Below, in pieces: positions 25,501 through 34,215 of a stretch of 64,000 nucleotides of DNA (within the stretch, counting starts at the first letter, position 1; each line of letters begins with the position of its first letter). A program made the position numbers and the translations under genes. A model generated the notes under the pieces. It saw only the letters and a program-made list of their open reading frames with translations, made no database searches and was not told where the DNA came from. Origin of the DNA: CAZFHA01 sp964518595 (GTDB lineage: Bacteria > Bacillota > Clostridia > Saccharofermentanales > Saccharofermentanaceae); assembly GCA_964518595.1 (NCBI GenBank), contig CAZFHA010000017.1, positions 13,955 through 77,954 of the forward strand, given 5' to 3'.

Positions 25501-28497
25501 GATGTGCTCACCACTGCCATTAACAATAGCAATACCAGCATTACCAAAGGCTTCAGGGGCATTATGTGGAGAAATACCATTATAAGCGGCTTCATTACCA
25601 TAAACTACTGATTCATCCGAACCGCCCAGCCAGAAACCATAGCTAGAGTAATTGGCCTTGTTGCCGATATAGTAGTTGCGTCCTGCCCAGCTTTCTACTG
25701 CATTATTGTTAGCGAAGGAGGTATCATTTTCAACAAAGAAGTTACCTTCACAAGACCAGCCATTGAGAACACGAATAAAAATTCCATCACCACCGTGGGT
25801 GAAATCATTTCTTTGGAAAAGATTATAATTTGAACCCGACTCCATAAGTTGGCTTGTGGAATCCCGTGCATGGACTTCTTCGTAGGCATCAATTCTGACA
25901 CCCCAACTAAAGTCATTATCAATAAAACTGTTGAAGCTTGAATCTTCTAGCTGCAAGCTAACATCTGAATTCACGGAAAAATTATTGCCGCTAAAACTAT
26001 TGCCATTACTGTATAAGAGTACTAATCCATCGGCATTGTTCTGGGCTATGTTTCCGGTGAAAGTACTATCTTGAACATGATTAAGAATTAAGGCACCACC
26101 ATTTTGGTTGCCCCATCCGCCTAATGGGTCAGTATAGTTATTACTCAGAAGATTGTTTTTAACTGTAAGGTTGCTGCTATTGGCTAGGCTCATAGCTTGA
26201 TAAAAACCAGCAAGAGTCAAATTCTCAATCGTAACTCCATTTAAACCCGTGGCGGTAAGACCTACGCCCTTAAAGCGGCTGCGGTCGATGGAATAGGCTG
26301 TTCGATCAAAGGGTTTACCTCTCATAGAATCAGCTACTCGTACCCCATCCCCATAAGAAATATCCCACCAATAGAAGGGTTTTGACTCGAAAAGCTCACT
26401 AAATGTTCTGACGCCATTTTCAAAAACTTCTACTGTATCAATTTTTAGTGTCATTCCCTCAGGAATGGCTCCGGCATTTTGGTAGAAAAATCTTAGATAG
26501 ACCGATTGACCACTATAAGCGGAAAGATCTACCTCAAAGTGTCCCCACTCCTCCGCAACTGCCGTTGTATGAAGGGTGTTCCAATCTGTTCCATTGGTGG
26601 AAGCTTGTACCAGTAGATCTCCGGTGAACCCAGCACCGCGAGCATCAAAGGCTAACTTGATAGAAGCGGCCGAACCAAAGTGGAATTGTCGACTTATACT
26701 ATAGCCACTCTGTCCAGCTGCGGGGGTAAGCTCCAGAGCATAGGCACCGGAAGTAACGTCTGCAACGGTTTCCTCCAAAGGACTGTTGCGAATAATTGCG
26801 CCATTACCGTCGATGGTAATATTATTTCCAGTAACAATCAAACCCTTGTCAGCTCCGGCAAAATCATATTCGCCAGGTTTCAACGTAATAGATTGATCAA
26901 TTACCATACCGGGCACAGGAACAATGGTTCCATCTGCTTCAGCAACTGCAACCGTTACTTTCGTGTTAATGCTTCCAGAAGCAACAGTAATAGTAGCAGC
27001 ACCACCGCTGAGGGCAGTAATCAGACCTGTGTCGGATACTGTAGCAATAGATTCCTCAGAAGAAGTATAGGTAATAGTCGCGGAGGGCATAATTTCGGCA
27101 AACTGATCCTTCACCACAACGGACAATTGAGAAGTTTCGTTTACTTCTAAGATAGTCTTCTCAGCTGTAGCTGAAATTGTCGTTGCTACAGGAGTAACAG
27201 GACCTGGAGTAGAACCTACAAAGTTCACCTTCATCCAACCAGCACCAAGAAAAGATTCATCAACCCAGTTAAAATTCTCTTCACTGTAATTTTGATCTTG
27301 GGTAGTGTTGCTCTTTCCAAAAAATTGCCCGGTAGCATTAGGATTCTGGCTGGTAGTCCAGCCGTAGCAATCATAACCTCCATGAGCGGAAAAGGGTCTC
27401 GCCATGGTCATAGCAATGGCGTAGGTCTCACCACCGGTTAATTGTTGCGGTAAGTCAACAGTAAAGGACTCCTTACTAATAATGGAATCCGCCGGTACTA
27501 TTTTTCGGAGCAGAAGTTCATCCGGCCGATTATTCGATACTGTTCTCAGTTCCACAATCAAATCATTAATCTGGTCGATCTGGCTCTCCGCATTATGAGC
27601 AAACTTGGTTACCTTTAATTCTACAGAACCGAGATTACAATCCTCAGCTGCAGTAAAGGTCTGCCAACGATACTCATTTCCTGTGGCTCCAAAGCCATAC
27701 CCATTTCCTGTACCAGCAAAGGTATAGTCAATAGGATCAGGTATATTCTCTGGTTCTGTCTGGTAAAAGACCTTTAGCCAGGCTGTTCCTAGAAAGGACT
27801 CATCTATCCAACTGGCTCCACTGCTCTTGCCAAAATACTCGACACCGCTGAGACCAATATTAGAAGTGAACCAATCATAACACTGATCTTGATCCCCCCG
27901 TTCTCCAACTACAGCTGATTCGAGGACTATGGCATATTTTTGCCCATTCACCAGATTATAGCTAAGAGGAAAACGTGAAATCATATCTGAATTCACTGCA
28001 GTACCTGGAGTTGCACTTTTTAATTGGGCTCCCGGCACCGTTACCTGAGCTAAAATACTGGTAGGCAGGTTGTTTTCAACGCTATATAAATAAGCAGTAA
28101 TATCTGGAGTCGCAACGGTTTGAGCGTTCTTCTTAAGAAGAACTACTTCAATAGCCTCCATCGCACCGCTTTTAGTCGCTGTAAAAGTCTGCCAGCGTGT
28201 TTCATTATTTACAACACCAAAGGTAAAACCATATCCGGCCAAATTGGGAAAGGAATAATCGATAATATTTTCATCCCCTTGGGCCGGCCGTATTGGCGCA
28301 GGCTCAGTAGTTTCCGTCGGAGCAACTGTCGGTACCTGTGGCTCTGCTTCCGTCGTAGCTTCTGTGGCAGGTGATGTTTCATCTGCCGTTGTCTCAGCAG
28401 AAGTATTGTAGAGGGTCATACCTGAAACTGCACTCATAACCATTGTTGTGGTAACAAATACAGCCAATAACTTTTTGACTCGTTTTAACATCCTCAA
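22567..28497 (-). CDS. Giant multidomain cell-surface protein with beta-helix core
   Basis: Predicted surface protein of 1976 aa. In order: signal peptide (1-34); Thr/Glu/Pro linker; two copies of a roughly 175-residue module starting near 78 and 258, each opening with a Y-T/S-F-x-G...RWQTFTA pattern and closing FLGxxWxKVxF; a bacterial Ig-like Big_2 domain (about 438-517); NosD-type right-handed beta-helix (about 520-1110) with an inserted carbohydrate-binding-like jelly roll (about 565-690); a PKD domain (about 1140-1215, YRWDMGDG); a jelly-roll region; an F5/8-type discoidin domain (about 1410-1560); a third module related to the first two ending near 1770; another discoidin-like stretch; a Thr/Pro/Val stalk (about 1858-1925); then AVLGTSR..KTGE, a hydrophobic segment and QQRRKK tail. 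It probably binds or processes polysaccharide at the wall. No catalytic residues could be assigned. Confidence 0.88.
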   Translation of the reverse strand: MRMLKRVKKLLAVFVTTTMVMSAVSGMTLYNTSAETTADETSPATEATTEAEPQVPTVAPTETTEPAPIRPAQGDENIIDYSFPNLAGYGFTFGVVNNETRWQTFTATKSGAMEAIEVVLLKKNAQTVATPDITAYLYSVENNLPTSILAQVTVPGAQLKSATPGTAVNSDMISRFPLSYNLVNGQKYAIVLESAVVGERGDQDQCYDWFTSNIGLSGVEYFGKSSGASWIDESFLGTAWLKVFYQTEPENIPDPIDYTFAGTGNGYGFGATGNEYRWQTFTAAEDCNLGSVELKVTKFAHNAESQIDQINDLIVELRTVSNNRPDELLLRKIVPADSIISKESFTVDLPQQLTGGETYAIAMTMARPFSAHGGYDCYGWTTSQNPNATGQFFGKSNTTQDQNYSEENFNWVDESFLGAGWMKVNFVGSTPGPVTPVATTISATAEKTILEVNETSQLSVVVKDQFAEIMPSATITYTSSEESIATVSDTGLITALSGGAATITVASGSINTKVTVAVAEADGTIVPVPGMVIDQSITLKPGEYDFAGADKGLIVTGNNITIDGNGAIIRNSPLEETVADVTSGAYALELTPAAGQSGYSISRQFHFGSAASIKLAFDARGAGFTGDLLVQASTNGTDWNTLHTTAVAEEWGHFEVDLSAYSGQSVYLRFFYQNAGAIPEGMTLKIDTVEVFENGVRTFSELFESKPFYWWDISYGDGVRVADSMRGKPFDRTAYSIDRSRFKGVGLTATGLNGVTIENLTLAGFYQAMSLANSSNLTVKNNLLSNNYTDPLGGWGNQNGGALILNHVQDSTFTGNIAQNNADGLVLLYSNGNSFSGNNFSVNSDVSLQLEDSSFNSFIDNDFSWGVRIDAYEEVHARDSTSQLMESGSNYNLFQRNDFTHGGDGIFIRVLNGWSCEGNFFVENDTSFANNNAVESWAGRNYYIGNKANYSSYGFWLGGSDESVVYGNEAAYNGISPHNAPEAFGNAGIAIVNGSGEHIKIENNNIHDNYGPGIALRYNADYPTHHYIIQNNRITGNKTSPYNANHVGYAIYLNNGDWFDISGNLIEDNSSNTVYKSSTVTNVFERTSPYYASEAEYEAQKPIAKITASADRYVQGEEITFSAQTSTDPNGKPLSYRWDMGDGTILAGSTVTYAFQKTGYYDVAVTVSNGALGDLAWLNCNVVAAGAEIGTESPVSEWLIPSNSGKTTASLAQPATSPLSDMVDFLTYFVIDGNQSLKLDSYAANSKLTYPASQNAAYDFSTADALSFSMRILNEGNDFSSYKAPLVKLATDANNSITFTPTKSWLSTINAATYGCNQYRTEWTPVMIPFSGNGDWQITRQGEVDFANINYIEITALTGGGHLQMWLDGMKTVSILEAEYYANMAVDATATASSTVTNTDAANPLSETPNQNLFWQSEPGAESWYQADFDELRVVDRIDFYYRYLPTGDDNLDIVALPEDFKVEYMKTDGTWAEVTTIQKSSVRPGQNQVTFEPVKTEGLRLIFTNAAGKATALYSFQVYNTQNFAAQRSESREPLTQVSSSIIQSATLQSIEVPVLINDASLWPSYYGDLEAYVYQASADGKGPSGAPLAKGVLQKTSITTFGIPYTITMGAIGGGEAILEPGQRYVVLLTQNPMTYDNPETRNVHYRWPISALNGVRGQFYGKVTNNDLDDVTSFAQEFTNAAWLKVHTDKDRDSQATIDFSWSGNPTGGFGVGHQGENSRYQTFDMPADSVQDVIDGSTKKPGWETQTETENSITMTFDSRKTIRNVNIFFEEGHVAQSLKILADGQVIFELAAPQPAAESAIAFASVETLAAGFNSIDLEAVEADALTFVVTSAPGETVIIKEIEVMSIISPSSEITPTPTVTPTVTPTITPTVAPTGTPTGTPTVAPTGTPTGTPTVAPTVAPIVDPTGKPTSKPTATPTKAVLGTSRQAKTGESQTTLWYLSVVLLVVGSAVTVVLLTRQQRRKKETNQD
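22735..22925. repeat. Coding tandem repeat of the Thr/Pro stalk
   Basis: The DNA is a tandem array of short units that encode T-V-A-P, T-G-T-P and T-V-T-P. The twelve-residue unit TVAPTGTPTGTP occurs twice in a row. Repeats of this type can gain or lose units by slippage, which would change stalk length. Confidence 0.75.
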
Positions 28498-29004
28498 TCC
28501 TCCTTGATTGGATGGAATCTTATATTCCGTAAATCAGTAAATGGAATGGATAATTAAATTTTGTCTTTTCTATCAGAAAATACCGATAGAATCCAAGTTG
28601 TCAACAATCTGAGAGTCTCGCTAAATCCCTAAAGCCAACCTCAAACAAGCTCCTTACTCCCTCCTTCCCAGGCTAAGCTCATCAAAATACCTCTCCACTC
28701 AAAATTCTCAAGCAGAAGACAATTCGTGCAATCGCACACGTGTACAACAATATGAGGAAAGATTACATCATAACTAGCTATTAAGTCAACACCATTTTCA
28801 AAAAGAAGCAAAATAAATATGCAACTTGCACTAGAGACAGAAACACACGGCAAGCAAGCACTTTATTTTTTGTTACACCTGTTCAAAGAGGATAAAGCTC
28901 CTGAGCGGCTAAAGAAAAAAAACTATTCAGATAAGCCTTTCATCCTGTATACTGTACCTTGAAATAAAGAGTTTCAGTTTTTATCTACATGTAAGGAGAC
29001 CTCT
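28498..29004. other. Intergenic region between the giant surface gene and uraA
   Basis: About 500 bases holding the promoter region of two divergent genes. It contains the minus-strand promoter listed below and a TATACT that could be a minus-10 for uraA near 28949. A 70-codon open frame on minus at 28641-28853 has no ribosome site and no recognisable features, and I do not call it. Confidence 0.5.
28577..28604 (-). promoter_or_regulatory. Candidate sigma-A promoter for the giant surface gene
   Basis: Minus-strand TTGACA (28604-28599), a 16-base spacer, then TATTTT (28582-28577). It lies about 80 bases before the start codon. The minus-35 is perfect and the minus-10 matches four of six. Confidence 0.45.
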
Positions 29005-30306
29005 ATGAAAAATCGAACCATTATCCAAGTTCAAGACAAAGTCCCTCTAAGACTACTACTGCCTCTTAGCCTTCAGCATATGTTTGCTATGTTTGGTGCC
29101 TCAGTTCTGGTACCCTTTCTCTTCGGACTGAATCCTGCAATCGTACTGTTTATGAACGGTATCGGTACCTTGCTGTTTATTCTGATTACCAAAGGTAAAG
29201 CTCCGGCATATCTAGGTTCAAGTTTTGCATTTTTGGCTGCTGGTGGGGCTGTAATCAGCAAATATGGCTACTCCTACGCCTTGGGCGGATTTATTGCCGT
29301 AGGTATTGCAGGTTGTTTGCTCTCTCTTCTGATCTATCTTTTTGGTTCTAACTGGATTAACTGGGTGTTGCCTCCGGCAGCTATGGGACCTGTCGTTGCA
29401 CTGATCGGCTTGGAATTAGCGGCTACAGCCGCCCAGACTGCTCAGATTCTACCGGACGAAAACAATAATCTTAATCCACAGAATTTTCTTGTCTTCGGTG
29501 TTACCCTAGGAGTAGCTGTTTTCGGTAGTGTCCTGTTCCGACGCTTCTTTGCAGTAATACCGATTTTGATTGCCATCATCGCCGGTTATATTGCTGCCGT
29601 AGCTGTAGGTATTGTTAATTTCGAAGCCATTTCTAAAGCTAACTGGTTCTCCTTACCTAATTTCAGCTCCCCTTCCTTTGATCCGGGAGTTATGCTCACA
29701 ATGCTACCGGTTCTCTTGGTAATCGCCTCCGAACATATCGGCCACCAGGTAGTTACCAGTAAGATTGTCGGTAAAGATTTACTAAAAGATCCCGGTCTAC
29801 ACAGAACGTTATTTGCCGATAGTTTTTCTTCAACCCTATCCGGTTTTGTCGGCTCTGTACCCACAACTACCTATGGTGAGAATATAGGCGTTATGGCCAT
29901 CACTAAGGTTTACAGTGTAAGAGTTATTGGCGGAGCGGCAGTAATTTCTATCATCTGCGCGTTCATCGGAAAACTAACCGAAATTATACGAACAATCCCC
30001 GGACCCGTAATTGGCGGTATTTCCTTCTTGCTATATGGTATGATTGGCACTGCCGGAATTAGAATTTTAGTTGATTCCAAAGTTGATTATGCCAAATCTA
30101 AAAATCTTGTACTTACCTCGGTAATTCTTGTTACCGGTCTTTCCGGTGTAACCTTCCGGGCAGGAACTTTAGAGCTGAAAGGCATGGTATTAGCAGCTGT
30201 AGTAGGAATTGTTTTGGGTAGCTTGTTTGCCCTCTTTGATAAATTGCGACTCATGAATGATCAGGAGGAACCTGATCCCATTGAAGAACCACCAATGGAC
30301 AAGTAA
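29005..30306 (+). CDS. uraA: Uracil permease (NCS2 family)
   Basis: Membrane symporter for uracil with about 14 hydrophobic segments. The family hallmarks are LQHMFAMFGASVLVP near the start, ASEHIGHQVVTSK with the substrate-binding Glu/His region and SVPTTTYGENIGVMAITKV, the NCS2 signature. Length (433 aa) is normal. The ATG follows AAGGAGACC. No PyrR-type leader is obvious and no pyrimidine gene is adjacent. Followed by a very strong terminator. Confidence 0.95.
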   Translation: MKNRTIIQVQDKVPLRLLLPLSLQHMFAMFGASVLVPFLFGLNPAIVLFMNGIGTLLFILITKGKAPAYLGSSFAFLAAGGAVISKYGYSYALGGFIAVGIAGCLLSLLIYLFGSNWINWVLPPAAMGPVVALIGLELAATAAQTAQILPDENNNLNPQNFLVFGVTLGVAVFGSVLFRRFFAVIPILIAIIAGYIAAVAVGIVNFEAISKANWFSLPNFSSPSFDPGVMLTMLPVLLVIASEHIGHQVVTSKIVGKDLLKDPGLHRTLFADSFSSTLSGFVGSVPTTTYGENIGVMAITKVYSVRVIGGAAVISIICAFIGKLTEIIRTIPGPVIGGISFLLYGMIGTAGIRILVDSKVDYAKSKNLVLTSVILVTGLSGVTFRAGTLELKGMVLAAVVGIVLGSLFALFDKLRLMNDQEEPDPIEEPPMDK

Positions 30307-30329
30307 GTGATCTGTTAAGGATTCTTTAG

Positions 30330-30368
30330 ATGAAGGGGCTGTCTACGACAGCCCCTTCATTTGTTCTT
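30330..30368 (+). terminator. Terminator after uraA
   Basis: A perfect 13-base stem ATGAAGGGGCTGT/ACAGCCCCTTCAT with a five-base loop, followed by TTGTTCTT. It separates uraA from the convergent URO-D gene. Confidence 0.85.
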
Positions 30369-30375
30369 AAACGTT

Positions 30376-31503
30376 TTAACCGGCGAAAGCCTTACGCATC
30401 TGTTCACAATAGTATTGTACATTTTCAAAGCGTGCGTCCGGTGCAATTCGGTGATCCGGACAAGGGATATACCCCCCTAGATCAAGTAAAGGCCGTAACC
30501 GCTCTATCTCTTTATCAATAGCTTTGTAATCTTGGGAAAAAACCGTCTTATTCATGCCTCCAACTCCGCGAAGCTGTTGTCCATACTGTTCCCGCCAAGG
30601 GGCGATGCTGGCATGCCAAGTTCCTACTTCAATGGGAAACATTGTGTTCACTCCGGCTTCAAGCCAGATAGGAACTAGCTTATCAATTAAGCCGTCACAG
30701 TCAACGGAGACAATATCTATACCATAGTCTGCCAAAAGCTTTGTGGTTCTCTGATAATGCTTACCCATGCAACTTTCAAAAACTTCAGGAGAAAGCAGCG
30801 GACCATTTTTAAAGCAGATATCTTCCCAGTAGTGTGCATAGTCAAAGGTAGCACCGCTCTTTAAGACTGCCTCAACGGAGCGAAAAGAAAGCTCTGCCAA
30901 CTGATCGGCAATTTCTCGAAACAAGTCTTCATCATCATAGTAGAGATAACTAAAGGCTTCAACCCCTAATAAGTTTCTCAGTGTTCCCACCAAAGAACCA
31001 CAGTGAAGCCCCAAAGGAATCTCACGATTAGTGGAAAAGACCAGCGGTTGCTCCTTTACATTTGAAATTCGTTCTTCGGTCCACTGAAGTTTAGGCAGAT
31101 ATAATTCTTCCCAAGCCTGTCGTCCGGTTAAGGATGTTCCAATCTCAGCGGGAATAGACACAATGTCAGCTTTTTTCTTAACTAAAAGTCCTAAGGAGTC
31201 TCTTACAATCCTACTCCCATCAGACTCTTCTTCCAAAACTCGTTCTTCGAAAGCCGGGAACAGATCGACTTTAGGTTGATAAACAGAGTTCCAATTAAAG
31301 TCAAACCCCAGCTTTCTCATCACAGAACGATCCGCTTCAGAATTATCTCCCTGGGCTCGATAACCCTCCACTTCATCACTGGTCACATGTCCTTCATCTC
31401 TCCACCTCTCCAGCGTCTCTTCCCAATAACCAAAGGATACCACCGGCATGGTTTTATACGGCTGATAGTGTAAAATTGCCATGATATTTTCTCGTAAAGT
31501 CAT
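30376..31503 (-). CDS. Uroporphyrinogen decarboxylase-family protein (URO-D-like)
   Basis: TIM-barrel protein related to uroporphyrinogen decarboxylase and to the corrinoid methyltransferases MtaA/CmuA. Visible conserved segments include PVVSFGYWEETLERW, HCGSLVGTLRNLLGV and VDCDGLIDKLVPIWLEAGV, then PCPDHRIAPDARFENVQYY at the C-terminus, typical for this large family in anaerobes. No heme genes are nearby, so a heme role is unlikely; demethylation of a small substrate is more plausible but not shown. A divergent AraC regulator starts about 140 bases away and probably controls it. The start follows AGGAGGG. Confidence 0.85.
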   Translation of the reverse strand: MTLRENIMAILHYQPYKTMPVVSFGYWEETLERWRDEGHVTSDEVEGYRAQGDNSEADRSVMRKLGFDFNWNSVYQPKVDLFPAFEERVLEEESDGSRIVRDSLGLLVKKKADIVSIPAEIGTSLTGRQAWEELYLPKLQWTEERISNVKEQPLVFSTNREIPLGLHCGSLVGTLRNLLGVEAFSYLYYDDEDLFREIADQLAELSFRSVEAVLKSGATFDYAHYWEDICFKNGPLLSPEVFESCMGKHYQRTTKLLADYGIDIVSVDCDGLIDKLVPIWLEAGVNTMFPIEVGTWHASIAPWREQYGQQLRGVGGMNKTVFSQDYKAIDKEIERLRPLLDLGGYIPCPDHRIAPDARFENVQYYCEQMRKAFAG

Positions 31504-31642
31504 ATGCTTGCCCTCCTGGAAAACAGCTCGATTTTGCTCTGATAAAGCCGATTATAGAGCTTTAAATCCCTTGAAAATAGTAGTTCCTTTGCATATAATG
31601 TAGAAAAATTGCTCTTTTAGAAATTCAGCAGGAGAGTTACAC

Positions 31643-32488
31643 ATGGCACGAGAAGATATCCTTGGCGTAATTCAGGCAGATGTTTTTCCCTATCAATGCC
31701 CCTCTCCCTTGGCTAGAAAACTTTATTTCTATGTTCTCTCGGCCAGTGAATTTTTTTGTCGGCCGCCTTATTACACCAGAAGAGATCACTATAATAGTTT
31801 TTTACTTTTAGAAGTTCTGGAGGGTGAGTTTTCTTATTTTGCCCAAGGACAGGTTTATTCAGCCTATCAAGGCGACTTTGTCTTTATAAACTGTTACCAA
31901 CCTCATGAATATTTTACCAAGAGCCAAACGCGCTTTAGGTATATCCATTTTGACGGCAGTAACAGCGAGCAATTCTGGGAAATTATCACCCAAAATCACG
32001 GACAAACGATAAAAGGGGAAGGCGGTCGAGAGCCCACCCTTATTATGCAAGAGCTCATGACCTTACTCATAGATAATCCCCCTCAGAGAGAAAGTGCTAT
32101 TTCCTGTCTTTTGCAACGGCTTTTATGTGCACTTCTACATTGTCAGAAAGCTTTGAATCCGGGGCTGCTCAGTCCCTCTATCTTGCAAGCCCTGGACTTT
32201 ATGGCAAAAAATTTTAGCCATCCTCTTCCCCTGGTTGAAATAGCTGCTGAGGCAAATCTGAGTCTTTATCATTTTTGTCGTCGTTTTAAGAAGGAAGTTC
32301 AGAGCACCCCTCACGAATATCTCTTGCGACTGCGCTTGACAAAAGCCAAAGAGCTATTAAAAACCGACCAAACACCTATTAATGAAATAGGCTACCTAGT
32401 CGGTTTTCAAAGTGAGTCTTATTTTATTAGTTGCTTTAAAAAATCTTTGGGTATGACCCCCGGTCAGTTTCGGAGATTCTTATTCTAA
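31643..32488 (+). CDS. AraC-family transcriptional regulator
   Basis: Ligand-sensing transcription factor. The N-terminal half (about 30-150) has the beta-rich AraC/cupin pattern (LEVLEGEFSYFAQGQVY, then FVFINCYQPHEY). The C-terminal half carries two helix-turn-helix units: PLVEIAAEANLSLYHFCRRFKK and INEIGYLVGFQSESYFISCFKK, ending in GMTPGQFRR. At 281 aa it is a normal length. It is divergent to the URO-D-like gene and is the likely regulator of it. The stop lies one base before the convergent Na/Pi gene. Confidence 0.92.
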   Translation: MAREDILGVIQADVFPYQCPSPLARKLYFYVLSASEFFCRPPYYTRRDHYNSFLLLEVLEGEFSYFAQGQVYSAYQGDFVFINCYQPHEYFTKSQTRFRYIHFDGSNSEQFWEIITQNHGQTIKGEGGREPTLIMQELMTLLIDNPPQRESAISCLLQRLLCALLHCQKALNPGLLSPSILQALDFMAKNFSHPLPLVEIAAEANLSLYHFCRRFKKEVQSTPHEYLLRLRLTKAKELLKTDQTPINEIGYLVGFQSESYFISCFKKSLGMTPGQFRRFLF

Positions 32489-32489
32489 C

Positions 32490-34130
32490 TTATGTATCTC
32501 CACCGGTTATGGCATAAGCAATATTAGTTGAATGATCGGCAACACGCTCCAAATTGTTTATCATGTGGAGAAAAATCATGCCGGTTTCGGGGGTACAACT
32601 CTTGCGGGTCAAGCGATCAATGTGGTTTCTTTCTAGCTTATCCGACATCATATCAATATGATCTTCAGAATCAGCAATCACCTTAATCTCTTCTGTATCT
32701 GCTCGTTGGGCTTTAAGAACATCAATAGCCTTATCGTATAGACTCATAGACATAATAAACAATTCCCGCAATTCTGACATGGCAGATTCCGACATACGGC
32801 TCTTCGTATCATGACTGCGCTGGGCATCCTCGGCAATATTTTCAGCATGATCCCCAATTCTCTCTACATCACTAATAATGTGAAAAAGTGCTCCGACTGT
32901 CTGGGCATCCTTTTCCAACAGTTCAATTCCACTTAATTTGACTAAGAAAGCTGCAATGGAGTGATTCAAGAAATTAATTAATTTTTCCCGCTCAGCCACT
33001 TCCCGCATCTTAGCATCGCTAAAGTCTGTAAAACATTCCATAGCCACATGCATATTGGTCTTAGCTAAAAGCGCCATTCTTTCAACTTCTTGGATTGTCT
33101 GTGCCACAGCAATGGACGGAGTGGCTAAAATTCGATCGTCAATATACTCTAGCTTAAGCTCACCCACCCGTTTGTCTTCACCGCGGACAATCTTTTTGGA
33201 TAGTCGCACCAACATAGGAGCCAAGGGAAATAAAAGTGCTGTTGTAACAACATTAAAAATAATATGCGCCACAGAGATTTGGACAGGCACTTGATCGGAA
33301 GCCGCCTTCACGATACTGATGAAGGTGGGAATTGGAGTCACTTCACCAATGAAAACCAAGGCAAGGAAGATAACCGTCCCTAACACATTGAACAACAAAT
33401 GAATCATAGCTGCCCGCTTAGCGGTCTTCGTAGTACCAATAGAGGACAAGAGGGCGGTAACACAAGTTCCGATATTCTGACCAAACAAAATAAATACAGC
33501 AGCATCAATACTAATAAGTCCCTGCATAGCTAAGGCTTGTAATATGGCAACTGAAGCAGAGGAACTTTGAATAACCGCCGTGATTAGCATTCCCGCCAAA
33601 ACTCCTAATAGGGGGTTGTGGCTAAATTCAACCATCATATCTAGGAAGGGTTGAAATTCCCGCAGAGGCGACATAGCCGAGGACATAGTATTCAGCCCCA
33701 TAAATAAAATACCAATACCAGCCAGAATCTGACCAATATCGGCAATGGTTTTTTTCTTAACAAAAACCAGCATCACCACACCGATAAAAATAGCAACCGG
33801 TGCAATCTGTTTAGGGTTAAGGGCAACAATGACCGAGGTAACTGTGGTGCCGATATTCGCACCCATAATCACACCCACAGCCTGGGAGAGGGACATAAGC
33901 CCAGCGTTAACAAAACCGACAATCATTACCGTAGTGGCTGAGGAGCTCTGAATAACTGCTGTAATGACGAAACCGACAATAACCGCTAAGAAGCGATTTG
34001 AGGTCAGTACTTTGAGCAGCCGCTCCAACCGGGAACCTGCCACCAGCTCTAAGCCATCGCTTAAAAGCTTCATTCCAAACAGAAACAATCCCAAACCACC
34101 AAGCAAAGTCAGAACATCAGAAATACCCAT
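32490..34130 (-). CDS. Na/phosphate cotransporter with PhoU-like domain
   Basis: NptA/YjbB-type sodium-phosphate symporter. Two inverted-like copies of the transport unit are seen, each with QSSSA (about residues 65 and 190), separated by membrane segments; the second half (about 335-546) is a helical PhoU-like domain with HIISDVERIGDHAENIAED and HMINNLERVADHSTNIA. I place the start at the ATG after GGGGGAC; a TTG twelve bases upstream lies within the ribosome site. It is convergent with the AraC gene. Probably imports phosphate; some relatives export it. Confidence 0.92.
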   Translation of the reverse strand: MGISDVLTLLGGLGLFLFGMKLLSDGLELVAGSRLERLLKVLTSNRFLAVIVGFVITAVIQSSSATTVMIVGFVNAGLMSLSQAVGVIMGANIGTTVTSVIVALNPKQIAPVAIFIGVVMLVFVKKKTIADIGQILAGIGILFMGLNTMSSAMSPLREFQPFLDMMVEFSHNPLLGVLAGMLITAVIQSSSASVAILQALAMQGLISIDAAVFILFGQNIGTCVTALLSSIGTTKTAKRAAMIHLLFNVLGTVIFLALVFIGEVTPIPTFISIVKAASDQVPVQISVAHIIFNVVTTALLFPLAPMLVRLSKKIVRGEDKRVGELKLEYIDDRILATPSIAVAQTIQEVERMALLAKTNMHVAMECFTDFSDAKMREVAEREKLINFLNHSIAAFLVKLSGIELLEKDAQTVGALFHIISDVERIGDHAENIAEDAQRSHDTKSRMSESAMSELRELFIMSMSLYDKAIDVLKAQRADTEEIKVIADSEDHIDMMSDKLERNHIDRLTRKSCTPETGMIFLHMINNLERVADHSTNIAYAITGGDT

Positions 34131-34215
34131 GCTGTCCCCCAAATGTATGATCTAATCTTTTAAAGGAATATTTACAACTTTTGTAGATTACATTATCTTT
34201 ACAAAAAATGCAAGA

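Noticed and set aside
28641..28853. 70-codon open frame on minus in the gap before uraA
   Set aside because: No ribosome site and no recognisable features; it lies in the promoter region of divergent genes.
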